Assembly (NCBI RefSeq): GCF_900232905.1
Contig: NZ_OCTQ01000002.1
Coordinates: forward strand, 124,001 to 188,000
Source: Miniphocaeibacter massiliensis
Lineage (GTDB): Bacteria; Bacillota; Clostridia; Tissierellales; Peptoniphilaceae
DNA: 64,000 nt
Reading direction: 5' to 3'
The first letter of the stretch is position 1. Every line of letters starts with the position of its first letter. The notes under the pieces were generated by a model. The model worked only from the letters and a program-made list of their open reading frames with translations. It was not told where the DNA came from and searched no databases. Below, piece after piece: positions 8,661-16,343 of this stretch. A program made the position numbers and the translations under genes.

Positions 8661-8758
8661 AGTGTAGGTCTGTGTAGGTGTTATCTATACCTTTTTATAT
8701 ATATAATTTTTTTATTTACTATATAATACCTATAGAAATAACTTACACGACCTACACT
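8661..8758. repeat. Iteron-like GTGTAGGT repeats around an AT tract; candidate phage origin
   Basis: Two direct GTGTAGGT copies (8662-8669 and 8672-8679) face an inverted ACCTACAC (8750-8757); the outer AGTGTAGGTC and GACCTACACT are a perfect 10-base inverted repeat. Between them lies an almost pure A/T tract of about 45 bases. It occupies the whole gap between the primase-helicase and VRR-NUC genes. Iterons beside an unwinding tract next to the initiator-like helicase suggest a replication origin; this is inference. Confidence 0.4.
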
Positions 8759-8759
8759 A

Positions 8760-10988
8760 TTAAGCAAATTCAGACTTTAGTTTTAGTCCTAAGATTATAT
8801 TTCCTTTATTAGTTCGCTTTCTTTTATATCCTTCAGATTCTAAAGCATTATAAAAGTCTGAAGTACTTCTTGTGTACTCTCCTGTTCGCATACAAAATGA
8901 CCTATACTCACTGTATAGCTCTCCTGACTTCTCACTAAAGCTTGGATCTGTTTCACAACAAGTCTCAAAAAATCTTGCTATCCAGTCATTATCCGATTTA
9001 TATTTCTTAATGGCATTGATAACTTTCTGTGGTAAACTTATTTTAAATTCCTCAGCAATTACTTTCTTTGCTCCTTCAATTATCCAATTTAAAATAGCTC
9101 CACCAGAATTTTTATATAAATAATCTGTATAGTTCTTTATGTCGGACTTGCCTTCAATTTTCGCCTCAAAGGGAATAACGATAAGTCTTCTCCATGTTCC
9201 TTCATCAATTGCTCCAACCTTAGGTAGATGATTGGTATATAGGACCAGAGTATGAGAAGGTGTGAATTTAAAAGGTGCTTTAAATTTCTTCTCAGCATAA
9301 ATTTCATCTGTAGAACACAACTGCTTTACATTTGCAGTGGAAAGTCTCATTCCTTCTTCTAGTTCCGATGCAATTAATAATCTCTTTCCCTTTGTTTCTG
9401 CTAACTCTGGTTTAGCATTTCTTTTACATCCTACTGTCAAAATATCTGATGATATTGAACCGCTATACGTTCCTAAAACTCTAGATATAACGTTCCAAAA
9501 TGTTGACTTTCCATTTCTACCATCCCCATAGGCAATTATCATTGCTTCTAAATACACTTTTCCTACTACTGACATTCCTGCAATTTTCTGAACATAATAT
9601 ATTAAGTCCTTATCTTTGCAAAAGAAAGTATTTAAAGCATCCTCCCATAGCTCTTTACCTTCTATATTAGGATCAATGCTTGTCTGTTTTGTAATAAAAT
9701 TAGATGCATCTTTCCCTATATCTGCTCCATCTAAAAGATTGATAGTATATGTTGGTGTATTTAATAAAAACTCATCTCTATCTAGTTCAATCTGTTCTAT
9801 TTCAACCATGGGCATTACTTCTTTTGTTGTGGCATTAATAAATCTGGTATCTCCTCGTTTTATTGCATACTTTTGATAATTTACTGCAATCTGATATTTT
9901 TCAAAGGAATTTCTTTGCTCTATATTAAATAATTCTATTGCCTTTTTAGTAGATAGACTCTCAATTAAATCTAGTGCTCCGTTTTTCTTCATTTCCTCTC
10001 GTAACTCTAAAAGCTTAATCGTTGCTTCTTCAAGTTGTCTATTCACCAATTCTTGCGAAAGTGCCTGTGCTTTTAAATCTGACTCCTCCCAATATGACCC
10101 GTTGTAGACTAAAAACTTTGTAGCTGGTGAATATCTAACTATATCTCCAAACTCTTTAACAAAAACCTCTGCTTGAGAAAGGTCAGAATACTGCTCTGGC
10201 TTTAATTTAAAATCAACAGCATACTTTCCAGGTGGAATATATCCCTCTTTGGAAGTTATTTTATTTCCAAACTTTAGTGCTGATTTCCATATCTTTTCAA
10301 GCTCACTATCCTCCAGTGGTGGTGAGCATAAAGCAGCTTTTTCTTCAAAAAGCTTTCTTGCCATGTCAGTGTTTCCATATCTTATTAAGACTCTTCCAGC
10401 ATAATGGCTCATTGAAGAATTTCTATTTCCTTCAAGAATTAAATCTTGCTCACTATCCCATGACTTAAAATCATCTTTTATTGTTTCAGTTACATACTTT
10501 TCCCCTCTTATAACCTCAACTTTAGGTTCTTCTACTCCAAAAAAGAATCTTGCACCATCTAATGCATTTTTATCAAAAAACGGAAAATATTCTGACAGTT
10601 CTTCTTTTACCATAGTATAGACATCCACTTCTTTTATTAATGGAACTGGAAAGTAAATGTGCATTCTTGGTCTTGCTTCTTTTCCATATTTTGCCCTATT
10701 GTGATTTCTGCTATATACAACATAAAACTCCGTATTAGGAAATGAATATTTCACATCCTTAATATCAATCCAATCCTCTGGACTTTCAGAGTGATCATTA
10801 TCTATATCCATTGGAATACAATCCGATTCTAAAAAATTATCTTTAGAGCGATAGTTATTTTTGTACCTGGCCATAACATGGTCATAACTTGCTGCTTTTT
10901 TAAGTGACGCTATATCTGTAATATCTATTTCTATTGGATAGAGGCAATTTTTACTATTACCTCTATCCCTTGATACATATAATCTCAA
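8760..10988 (-). CDS. Phage primase-helicase (AEP primase + D5/SF3 helicase)
   Basis: 742 residues. The N-terminal part resembles an archaeo-eukaryotic primase: D61 and D63 in PMDIDND, H110 in RPRMHIYF. A DUF/BT4734-like linker (GNRNSSMSHYAGRVL, CSPPLEDSELEKIWKSAL) follows, then a D5_N segment and an SF3 helicase with Walker A GDGRNGKST (residues 488-496), Walker B-like RLLIASE, and the sensor ...HTLVLYTNHLP. Such enzymes unwind and prime phage DNA. It reads from ATG 10988 with AAGGAGGATAAGC upstream. The adjacent 8661-8758 repeats may be its origin. No defect seen. Confidence 0.92.
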   Translation of the reverse strand: MRLYVSRDRGNSKNCLYPIEIDITDIASLKKAASYDHVMARYKNNYRSKDNFLESDCIPMDIDNDHSESPEDWIDIKDVKYSFPNTEFYVVYSRNHNRAKYGKEARPRMHIYFPVPLIKEVDVYTMVKEELSEYFPFFDKNALDGARFFFGVEEPKVEVIRGEKYVTETIKDDFKSWDSEQDLILEGNRNSSMSHYAGRVLIRYGNTDMARKLFEEKAALCSPPLEDSELEKIWKSALKFGNKITSKEGYIPPGKYAVDFKLKPEQYSDLSQAEVFVKEFGDIVRYSPATKFLVYNGSYWEESDLKAQALSQELVNRQLEEATIKLLELREEMKKNGALDLIESLSTKKAIELFNIEQRNSFEKYQIAVNYQKYAIKRGDTRFINATTKEVMPMVEIEQIELDRDEFLLNTPTYTINLLDGADIGKDASNFITKQTSIDPNIEGKELWEDALNTFFCKDKDLIYYVQKIAGMSVVGKVYLEAMIIAYGDGRNGKSTFWNVISRVLGTYSGSISSDILTVGCKRNAKPELAETKGKRLLIASELEEGMRLSTANVKQLCSTDEIYAEKKFKAPFKFTPSHTLVLYTNHLPKVGAIDEGTWRRLIVIPFEAKIEGKSDIKNYTDYLYKNSGGAILNWIIEGAKKVIAEEFKISLPQKVINAIKKYKSDNDWIARFFETCCETDPSFSEKSGELYSEYRSFCMRTGEYTRSTSDFYNALESEGYKRKRTNKGNIILGLKLKSEFA

Positions 10989-11019
10989 TGCTTATCCTCC
11001 TTCTCTATAGAATAAGAAC

Positions 11020-12957
11020 TTAATCCTTTTGATAAAATTTACATTCAAATCCATCTGCATCAAGAACAAGACCATCTGCCCAATCTGGCACTACTCTCAT
11101 TACTTGATTTACTTCTTCTATACTTGATTTGTTTTCTTCTATTTCAATGACAACTTCATCATGAACATGCATTACAATATGAAAGCCTTTATTTTCTAGT
11201 CTTAGCATCGCTTCTGCTAATATATCTCTTGATACTCCTTGAACAATATTTTCTACAAATTTACCTCCATAGGATTCAATTCGCCCCCATTTATTTCCAA
11301 CTATTGTTCCTTCATAAGTTATAGACTCTCCAGCAAAACGGTTAACTCCAATTCTTGGCTTTACATAGGAAAGGTTTCTTCCACTTGGTAGTCTTATAAA
11401 GAGAATTCCTTTCTCATAAGAAAAAACTAGTTTATTAAACTTTTCTTTAGAGCGACTTTTTATCACTCTTTTTATTACTGTATCTATATCCCACCATAGT
11501 TTTACAATATTAGGATTTGCACTTCGCCAGGAATCAACAATGTCTTGTAATTCTTCTTCATTTAAACCCATCTCTATGGCACCCATAGCCTTTAATGCCC
11601 CAACTGATCCATTATATCCACAAGCAAGCTCTGCAATTTTACCTTTCTGCCTAAGTTCACCATTAATACCATGTTTTACTACTGGTACACCGAACATTTG
11701 ACTAGCCGACTGACAATAGATGTCTTCACCTCTTGCAAAAGCATCCATTCTCCACTCTTCTCCAGCAAGCCATGAAAGTACCCTAGCTTCAATAGCAGAG
11801 AAATCCGATACTATAAATCTACATCCATTTTTTGGAATAAAGGCAGTACGAATTAACTGTGATAAAATATCTGAAGGACTTTCATATAGTAGTTTCAAGG
11901 TTTCAAATTCACCATTTCTAACTAATGAGCGAGCAAGCTCTAAGTCTTTTAGATTATTTCTCCTTAAATTTTGCACTTGAATTAATCTTCCAGAATAACG
12001 TCCTGTACGATTCGCTCCATAAAACTGAATAAGTCCTCTTTCTCTTTTATCTTTACCTTTTACATTTTTCATGGATATATATTTCTTTACACTTGATTTG
12101 GATAGTTCTTGTCTAAGTTCTAATACTTCTTTTATATCTCCTTTAGCTGTTTCAAGCGCCAATTCTACATCTTTTTTAGCAAGAGACTTTATTTCTAAAC
12201 CTTTATCGTTTAACCATTTTTTAAGTTGAAGTGGTGAATTTGGATTCTCAAGTCCAGTTAGTTCTATTGCTCTTTTCATATTTTCTTGATATAAGTCTTC
12301 GTCAAGTTTTATAGCATTTTCAACTAACACTTCATCTATCTTTATTCCTCTGTCATTTATGTTTTGGTCGATATGATAATTGTCCCATTCAAACTTTGGC
12401 ATTGAAAAATGAGACAACCTTTCATGGATTTTAAGTTCTGTTTCCACATCTCTTTTGTTATATTCTTTGAAGGTTTTCCATTTTCCCAAATCATCTTTAG
12501 GTAAGTTTCTTGTTCTCATATAATTTTCTTTAGTTGGTTTACAAGGCATGGAGAAATATCTAATTAGAGCTTTTCCTTCATTCATCTTTTGTTTATCTAG
12601 ATTTAATACTTTCCCTACTTTTTCAAGTGATAGTGGTAGTCCTAAATAAGCTGACCAAACCATAGTGCAATACCAAGATTCTGTACTTAAACTTTCACCT
12701 AAAAACTTTGATAAACATACTCTTTCAAAATTTGCATTAAAGGCCCATTTTTCTATATTTTCATCTTTAAGGGCATTCATTATTTCTTTAGGAATCTTCT
12801 CTCCCTGTGCTAAATCAATGACCTCGACTTCACTATCATCAATGGAATAGGAAAAGAGAAGGACTTCAAAGTCCCTACTCTCAGCATATTTATATACTCC
12901 ACATTTTGTTAAGTCCTTTGATGCAAAAGTCTCAATATCTATCATTAATTTCTTCAT
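11020..12957 (-). CDS. Phage DNA polymerase, family A with 3'-5' exonuclease
   Basis: 645 residues. The exonuclease domain starts at once (MKKLMIDIETFASKDL, DIET at residues 7-10). The polymerase palm and fingers show TGRYSGRLIQVQNLRR, motif A SDFSAIEARVLSWLAG, motif B-like LRQKGKIAELACGYNGS, and motif C VMHVHDEVVIE. No 5'-3' exonuclease domain is present, as usual in phage PolA. ATG 12957 overlaps the stop of the upstream 39-codon gene (ATGA), implying translational coupling. It replicates phage DNA with the primase-helicase 30 bases downstream. Confidence 0.95.
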   Translation of the reverse strand: MKKLMIDIETFASKDLTKCGVYKYAESRDFEVLLFSYSIDDSEVEVIDLAQGEKIPKEIMNALKDENIEKWAFNANFERVCLSKFLGESLSTESWYCTMVWSAYLGLPLSLEKVGKVLNLDKQKMNEGKALIRYFSMPCKPTKENYMRTRNLPKDDLGKWKTFKEYNKRDVETELKIHERLSHFSMPKFEWDNYHIDQNINDRGIKIDEVLVENAIKLDEDLYQENMKRAIELTGLENPNSPLQLKKWLNDKGLEIKSLAKKDVELALETAKGDIKEVLELRQELSKSSVKKYISMKNVKGKDKRERGLIQFYGANRTGRYSGRLIQVQNLRRNNLKDLELARSLVRNGEFETLKLLYESPSDILSQLIRTAFIPKNGCRFIVSDFSAIEARVLSWLAGEEWRMDAFARGEDIYCQSASQMFGVPVVKHGINGELRQKGKIAELACGYNGSVGALKAMGAIEMGLNEEELQDIVDSWRSANPNIVKLWWDIDTVIKRVIKSRSKEKFNKLVFSYEKGILFIRLPSGRNLSYVKPRIGVNRFAGESITYEGTIVGNKWGRIESYGGKFVENIVQGVSRDILAEAMLRLENKGFHIVMHVHDEVVIEIEENKSSIEEVNQVMRVVPDWADGLVLDADGFECKFYQKD

Positions 12958-13073
12958 TTGTTTTCTTTCAACTTTTTCTTTACATAGACATAGGCATCAA
13001 CGGCATTTTTAATTACAAAATTTGCTAATAATATTCCTATAAATATGACAATAAACCAATCTAGTATTTGCAT
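12954..13073 (-). CDS. Tiny single-pass membrane protein, 39 aa
   Basis: ATG 13073 follows a strong ATAGGAGGTAACTAT site and the frame runs to a TGA that overlaps the polymerase ATG. The product, MQILDWFIVIFIGILLANFV then a basic tail ending KKKLKENK, has one clear hydrophobic helix (about residues 6-22) and a positively charged C-terminus. The gene is too short for usual ORF cut-offs but has a better ribosome site than many neighbours. It might tether replication to the membrane or act only as a translational leader for the polymerase; neither is shown. Confidence 0.65.
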   Translation of the reverse strand: MQILDWFIVIFIGILLANFVIKNAVDAYVYVKKKLKENK

Positions 13074-13084
13074 ATAGTTACCTC

Positions 13085-13624
13085 CTATGATAAAAAGTCA
13101 TCATCGTTAAAAGATTCAAAATCTTCAGATGCATTCGTTCTAGCTCCTAAAGGTTCTCCATCTTTTATCTTCTGAATATTACCAAGTCCACAAGCGATTC
13201 CTTTATTACCATTTACATTAAATGCATAAAAGTTAATGGATACTCTTGCATAAACACCGCTGTATACTTCCGATCTATCGAGAATCGGCTCAACACTTGC
13301 ATCAACTATTTGTGGTGCAGTCATAGAATTAGCATTAATAAAATATGCATCTTGATAGGCTTCATCATCCTTCTCAATATCTCCATCCCTTAATGGAAGT
13401 TTCAATGCTTTCTTATTTGGCTTTTTGCCACCAAATTTTCCAATGCCATCCTCAATTGCTGCATCAATTGCTTTTTCAATCTTTTCAATAGTTTTTGTAT
13501 CTGACTTTGGAATAATAATTGACACTGAATATTTTTCTTTACTTCCATTGATACTCTTAGGCTCCCAAACATTTGCATAGCTTAATCTCACTGTTCCAGT
13601 TACTACTTTTGTTAAATTTGTCAT
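13085..13624 (-). CDS. DUF2815 ssDNA-binding-like protein
   Basis: 179 residues. The order TGTVRLSYANVWEPKSING, YSVSIIIPKSD, KKALKLPLRDGD, the alternating strands DRSEVYSGVYARVSINFYAF, and the acidic tail (ASEDFESFNDDDFLS) fits DUF2815, an OB-fold family of phage ssDNA-binding proteins. An acidic C-terminal tip is typical of SSBs that recruit partners. ATG 13624 follows GGAGGTAAATTAAT. It sits between the DUF2800 nuclease and the polymerase, as in other phages of this class. Confidence 0.85.
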   Translation of the reverse strand: MTNLTKVVTGTVRLSYANVWEPKSINGSKEKYSVSIIIPKSDTKTIEKIEKAIDAAIEDGIGKFGGKKPNKKALKLPLRDGDIEKDDEAYQDAYFINANSMTAPQIVDASVEPILDRSEVYSGVYARVSINFYAFNVNGNKGIACGLGNIQKIKDGEPLGARTNASEDFESFNDDDFLS

Positions 13625-13697
13625 ATTAATTTACCTCCATATATTTTGCTTTCGTCAGTTTCTTTAGCCAAATCAAAGATTTGGACTTCGTGACATC

Positions 13698-13738
13698 TGA
13701 CCTACCTACAACCCACTATCGTTCGTTGGGTTAGGTCA
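13698..13738. repeat. Imperfect hairpin repeat, copy 2
   Basis: TGACCTACCTACAACCCA, a 10-base loop, then TTGGGTTAGGTCA. The flanks TCTGACCTACCTACAA and GGGTTAGGTCAT are identical to copy 1 near 5994-6031, while the loops differ. This copy supplies the last codons and the TAG stop of the DUF2800 gene, consistent with insertion into or just before the original 3' end. Confidence 0.75.
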
Positions 13739-14835
13739 TAAAATTCTTCTTTTACTGTTTCTATTTCTTCTCTCTTATCTGATCTAGATACCAATGTCGG
13801 TTTTCCCTTAGGCTTTTCTAAAAGATCAGATAATAATTCATTAAACCTTTCTTTTCCAAGTAACTTAGTCATCGCTGTAATACCTAATAGTTTTTCTTCA
13901 TAAGGATTTAACCCTTCTTTTATTACAATGTCAGCTACTTTTTCTTCATTTACATATTTTCTATTACTTCTACCTTCAACTAATTTATAGTTTTTCCACT
14001 TCTTACCTTCTAGTGCTTTTCCTAGAGCATAGTCTTTAATATCCTTACTCCATGAATCAATTTGATCTAGTATTTCCAATATCTCCTCTATTTCAGAATC
14101 TGAAAGTAGAGGTGGAAATTTAAATTCTTCTTTTGCAATTTCAAGAGCTACTTCTACTCTTTTCCTACAAGTATTTTTTGCCTTGCAGAACCTACACCAC
14201 TCACCACTTTTATATTCCCCTTCACCTTTGTATGCCAATTCTGCCTTAGGTTTTATAACTTCTTTGGCCCATTTATATAGCTCTATTGGAGTTCTTGTAA
14301 ATACTGAAATGTTCTCTCTTCTAGGTTGATAGATATGCATTGTCACTGTTTCAATATCATAAATATCGTCAAATAAATTTAGTGCTCCTAAAGAATAAAG
14401 CATCAATTGACTATTGTTTTCTGCATCTACTAAAATTCCTTGGCCATGTTTATAATCAATAATATGAAGTTCTCTATCTCCAAGAATGATACAATCTGCT
14501 GTTCCAAAAGAATCTTTAGCAAATTTAGATAAATCAAGTCTTTCTTCTATTAGGACTAATGGCTTTTCATACTTAGAAATTATTTCAAATACATAATTTA
14601 CATAACCTTCGGCGCATTCTTCCATCTCATCATTGTAAAAGTCTAAATCATGAATTGATTCCTTAGTATCCATTCCTAATACTCTTTTTAATTTGTTTTC
14701 ACATAACTGATGTGCGTTGGTTCCTTCTAACGCATATTCACTAGTCTTTTCAGTAAATTCTTCTGAAAGTCTTACGCTTGGTGGACAGTTTATCCATCTA
14801 TAACTTGCAGATGCTGATAATATTGCATGACTCAT
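13702..14835 (-). CDS. DUF2800 RecB/Cas4-like nuclease
   Basis: 377 residues of the DUF2800 family, PD-(D/E)XK exonuclease-like. Seen: SASASYRWINCPPSVRLSEE at the N-terminus, FGTADCIILGDRELHIIDYK (D-x(n)-D-x-K) near residues 125-150, NSQLMLYSLGAL, and the cysteine group WCRFCKAKNTCRKR that in Cas4/AddB relatives holds an Fe-S cluster. It probably processes DNA ends with the DUF2815 SSB. The C-terminal YDLTQRTIVGCR is encoded by hairpin repeat copy 2 and does not look native, so the tail has probably been replaced. The ATGA start overlaps the gene upstream. Confidence 0.86.
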   Translation of the reverse strand: MSHAILSASASYRWINCPPSVRLSEEFTEKTSEYALEGTNAHQLCENKLKRVLGMDTKESIHDLDFYNDEMEECAEGYVNYVFEIISKYEKPLVLIEERLDLSKFAKDSFGTADCIILGDRELHIIDYKHGQGILVDAENNSQLMLYSLGALNLFDDIYDIETVTMHIYQPRRENISVFTRTPIELYKWAKEVIKPKAELAYKGEGEYKSGEWCRFCKAKNTCRKRVEVALEIAKEEFKFPPLLSDSEIEEILEILDQIDSWSKDIKDYALGKALEGKKWKNYKLVEGRSNRKYVNEEKVADIVIKEGLNPYEEKLLGITAMTKLLGKERFNELLSDLLEKPKGKPTLVSRSDKREEIETVKEEFYDLTQRTIVGCR

Positions 14836-15149
14836 CTAAGGTCCTCCGCATCTTTTAATAAAGCTGAGAAATGTTTTTCATCTATTTGTGATAATTTCTT
14901 CGCCCCATATTTTTGAAGCAGTTCTCTTATTTTTTCTGTATAGCCTGCTCTAGATTTATCAGCTAATACTCTTCTTACATCTTCAAGAGTGATTGATTTT
15001 TGTTTTAAATGTTCTTCTATTGAAATTTGACCGTCTATCTCAGGTGTAACTCCTTGTTGTTTATCAATTTCAATAAGTAGCTCATTTATACTACTTATAA
15101 GACTTTCTGCATCTTTTTTGATTTCTTTTAACAGTTTTTCCTTTGACAT
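14832..15149 (-). CDS. Small phage protein of the DUF2800 cluster, 105 aa
   Basis: Starts at ATG 15149, six bases after AAAAGGAGG; an upstream GTG at 15167 is out of register with that site. The N-terminal half is a coiled-coil-like helix (KEKLLKEIKKDAESLISSIN). The C-terminal half, ITLEDVRRVLADKSRAGYTE then KIRELLQKYGAKKLSQID, is a compact helical module recurrent in phage genomes, always beside DUF2800. It overlaps DUF2800 by 4 bases, so the two are probably made together. No catalytic residues are apparent. Confidence 0.78.
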   Translation of the reverse strand: MSKEKLLKEIKKDAESLISSINELLIEIDKQQGVTPEIDGQISIEEHLKQKSITLEDVRRVLADKSRAGYTEKIRELLQKYGAKKLSQIDEKHFSALLKDAEDLR

Positions 15150-15258
15150 ATTCATCCTCCTTTTCACTTTTTTCCATAATTTGTCTTGCTAGTTTTCTTG
15201 AGACAATAGATATTGCCATCAAACTTTGAGCCATTTCAACTTTTGACTTATCTGTCAT
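15091..15258 (-). CDS. Very small basic protein, 55 aa
   Basis: ATG 15258 lies 8 bases after GAAAGGAGG. The frame gives MTDKSKVEMAQSLMAISIVS followed by RKLARQIMEKSEKEDEY and a Lys/Arg-rich tail, then TAG at 15091. It overlaps the start of the downstream gene by 59 bases in another frame, which weakens the call for the tail, but the ribosome site is strong. Possibly a helical regulatory peptide; no family recognised. Confidence 0.5.
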   Translation of the reverse strand: MTDKSKVEMAQSLMAISIVSRKLARQIMEKSEKEDEYVKGKTVKRNQKRCRKSYK

Positions 15259-15273
15259 TTAAAAAGTCCTCCT

Positions 15274-15372
15274 TTCATAATTCTTAGGACATCCAATCTC
15301 TTTTTGAGTAATTCATTTAAGAGAAGTTTCTTCCTTCATATCTCTTAGGACTTTCATTTCTATTTTGAGTAA
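15274..15372. repeat. Two imperfect 38-base direct repeats in the early-gene leader
   Basis: Copies at 15274-15311 and 15335-15372 match at about 29 of 38 positions; shared blocks are TTCATA, TCTTAGGAC and TTTTGAGTAA. In the transcribed sense each runs from TTACTCAAAA to an ATGAA next to a ribosome-site-like GGA run, so the duplication copied a translation-start leader. No intact gene of useful length lies inside. Confidence 0.6.
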
Positions 15373-15383
15373 AGAACTGGAGA

Positions 15384-15899
15384 CTAATCTCTCCAGTCCT
15401 CCATTTTTTCTTGAATTATTGGTAATAGCTTATTCTTTACATTGTTCACTGTCTTCTGAGAGCACCTTACTTCTTTTGCAACTTCTCTTTCTTTCATTTC
15501 ATATATAAGAAGTAGTTCCATAATTTTTTGGTCTCTCTCCTGAAATTCAGAAAGAACTTCATATAATGCTTCTTTTAAAAGATTAAACATAGCTACCTCT
15601 TCAATATTTATCTTTGAAACAATCTCAAATCCCGCTTCTTCCTCTGCTCTTTCTAAAGATAAAGGAAGTCCTAAAGGTTTATTATTTGTAAACCCATCTT
15701 CTATGCTTGCAACTTGAACATATTCATTATTTTTTGATTTTGATAATTTGATTGTTTCTTTTTCTCCCAGTTCCTCTAAGTTTTTATATGCACGTTGTAT
15801 TCGCTTTTTTTCTTTCCAGACAGGTTGCATGTATGCCTTGTACACTTCTTCACTTACTTCCACTTCTTTGCCTTGAATTTCTAAATATCTCTTTTCCAT
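15384..15899 (-). CDS. Sigma-70 region 4-like phage regulator
   Basis: 171 residues. The C-terminus ALYEVLSEFQERDQKIMELL then LIYEMKEREVAKEVRCSQKT and VNNVKNKLLPIIQEKM is a sigma region 4 helix-turn-helix; region 2 is not evident, so it is not a complete sigma factor. The N-terminal part (KRYLEIQGKEVEVSEEVYKA) matches small sigma-like proteins at the head of clostridial phage and ICE early operons. ATG 15899 follows CAGGAGGACAAAAA. Immediately upstream lies the structured element at 15927-16079, which probably is its 5' leader or a separate RNA. Confidence 0.82.
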   Translation of the reverse strand: MEKRYLEIQGKEVEVSEEVYKAYMQPVWKEKKRIQRAYKNLEELGEKETIKLSKSKNNEYVQVASIEDGFTNNKPLGLPLSLERAEEEAGFEIVSKINIEEVAMFNLLKEALYEVLSEFQERDQKIMELLLIYEMKEREVAKEVRCSQKTVNNVKNKLLPIIQEKMEDWRD

Positions 15900-15926
15900 T
15901 TTTTGTCCTCCTGAACTAGCCAGGTG

Positions 15927-16079
15927 ACATCAAGGCAAAGAATAAAAATAGGTCTGGATTTCGATACACCAGACCTAGATATAGCCAAAGAGGGTACACT
16001 AAGATAAGGCTATCGATACAGAACTTCCTAACTTTTTTCTTAAGTTAGAAATCCGTATAAATATCCTTTGCCTTAATGT
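15927..16079 (-). ncRNA. Candidate structured RNA: three hairpins closed by a long stem
   Basis: Bases 15932-15940 (AAGGCAAAG) pair perfectly with 16066-16074 (CTTTGCCTT), extending to 15927-16079 with one mismatch. Inside are three hairpins: TAGGTCTGG/CCAGACCTA (15949-15957 with 15969-15977), ATAGCC/GGCTAT (15981-15986 with 16008-16013) and CTAACTT/AAGTTAG (16028-16034 with 16042-16048). TCGATACA occurs both in the first loop and at the 16013-16020 junction. The form is a four-way junction. It lies just upstream of the sigma-like gene, on whose strand I assume it is read. No known riboswitch was recognised. Confidence 0.5.
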
Positions 16080-16299
16080 ACACTTCAGGCTGAAATATTA
16101 TTTATTTGTACATCTACTATATAAATAGAATTTCCATATATTTTTACTATTTCTTTTTGAAATTCCTATTTATAGCTATATTCTATGTTGTATTATGTAA
16201 TTAGTCCCGGACATGAAATGTCCGAAAACATGCATAAAAATAACCCTATAACAGTAATTTATAATTTACTATCATAGAGTTATCTCTAAATTCAGATAT
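16080..16299. other. Non-coding stretch with bidirectional-looking hairpin and 17-base palindrome
   Basis: No gene is apparent. The palindrome CGGACATGAAATGTCCG occupies 16208-16224, identical to the one inside the terminator at 16310-16326. Between the two copies, ATAACCCTATAACAGTAA and TTTACTATCATAGAGTTAT (about 16240-16283) form an imperfect hairpin of about 18 pairs. Promoters for the early phage operon should lie here, but no convincing -35/-10 pair stands out. Confidence 0.55.
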
Positions 16300-16326
16300 A
16301 AAAAAAAAACGGACATGAAATGTCCG
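16300..16326 (-). terminator. Intrinsic terminator of the ImmA/IrrE-HTH gene
   Basis: On the minus strand CGGACAT, loop TTC, ATGTCCG, then ten T residues (A run 16300-16309 on the plus strand). It starts 18 bases after the stop codon at 16344. The stem sequence is repeated exactly at 16208-16224 without a T run. Confidence 0.85.
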
Positions 16327-16343
16327 AATTTAAAAAAATATTT

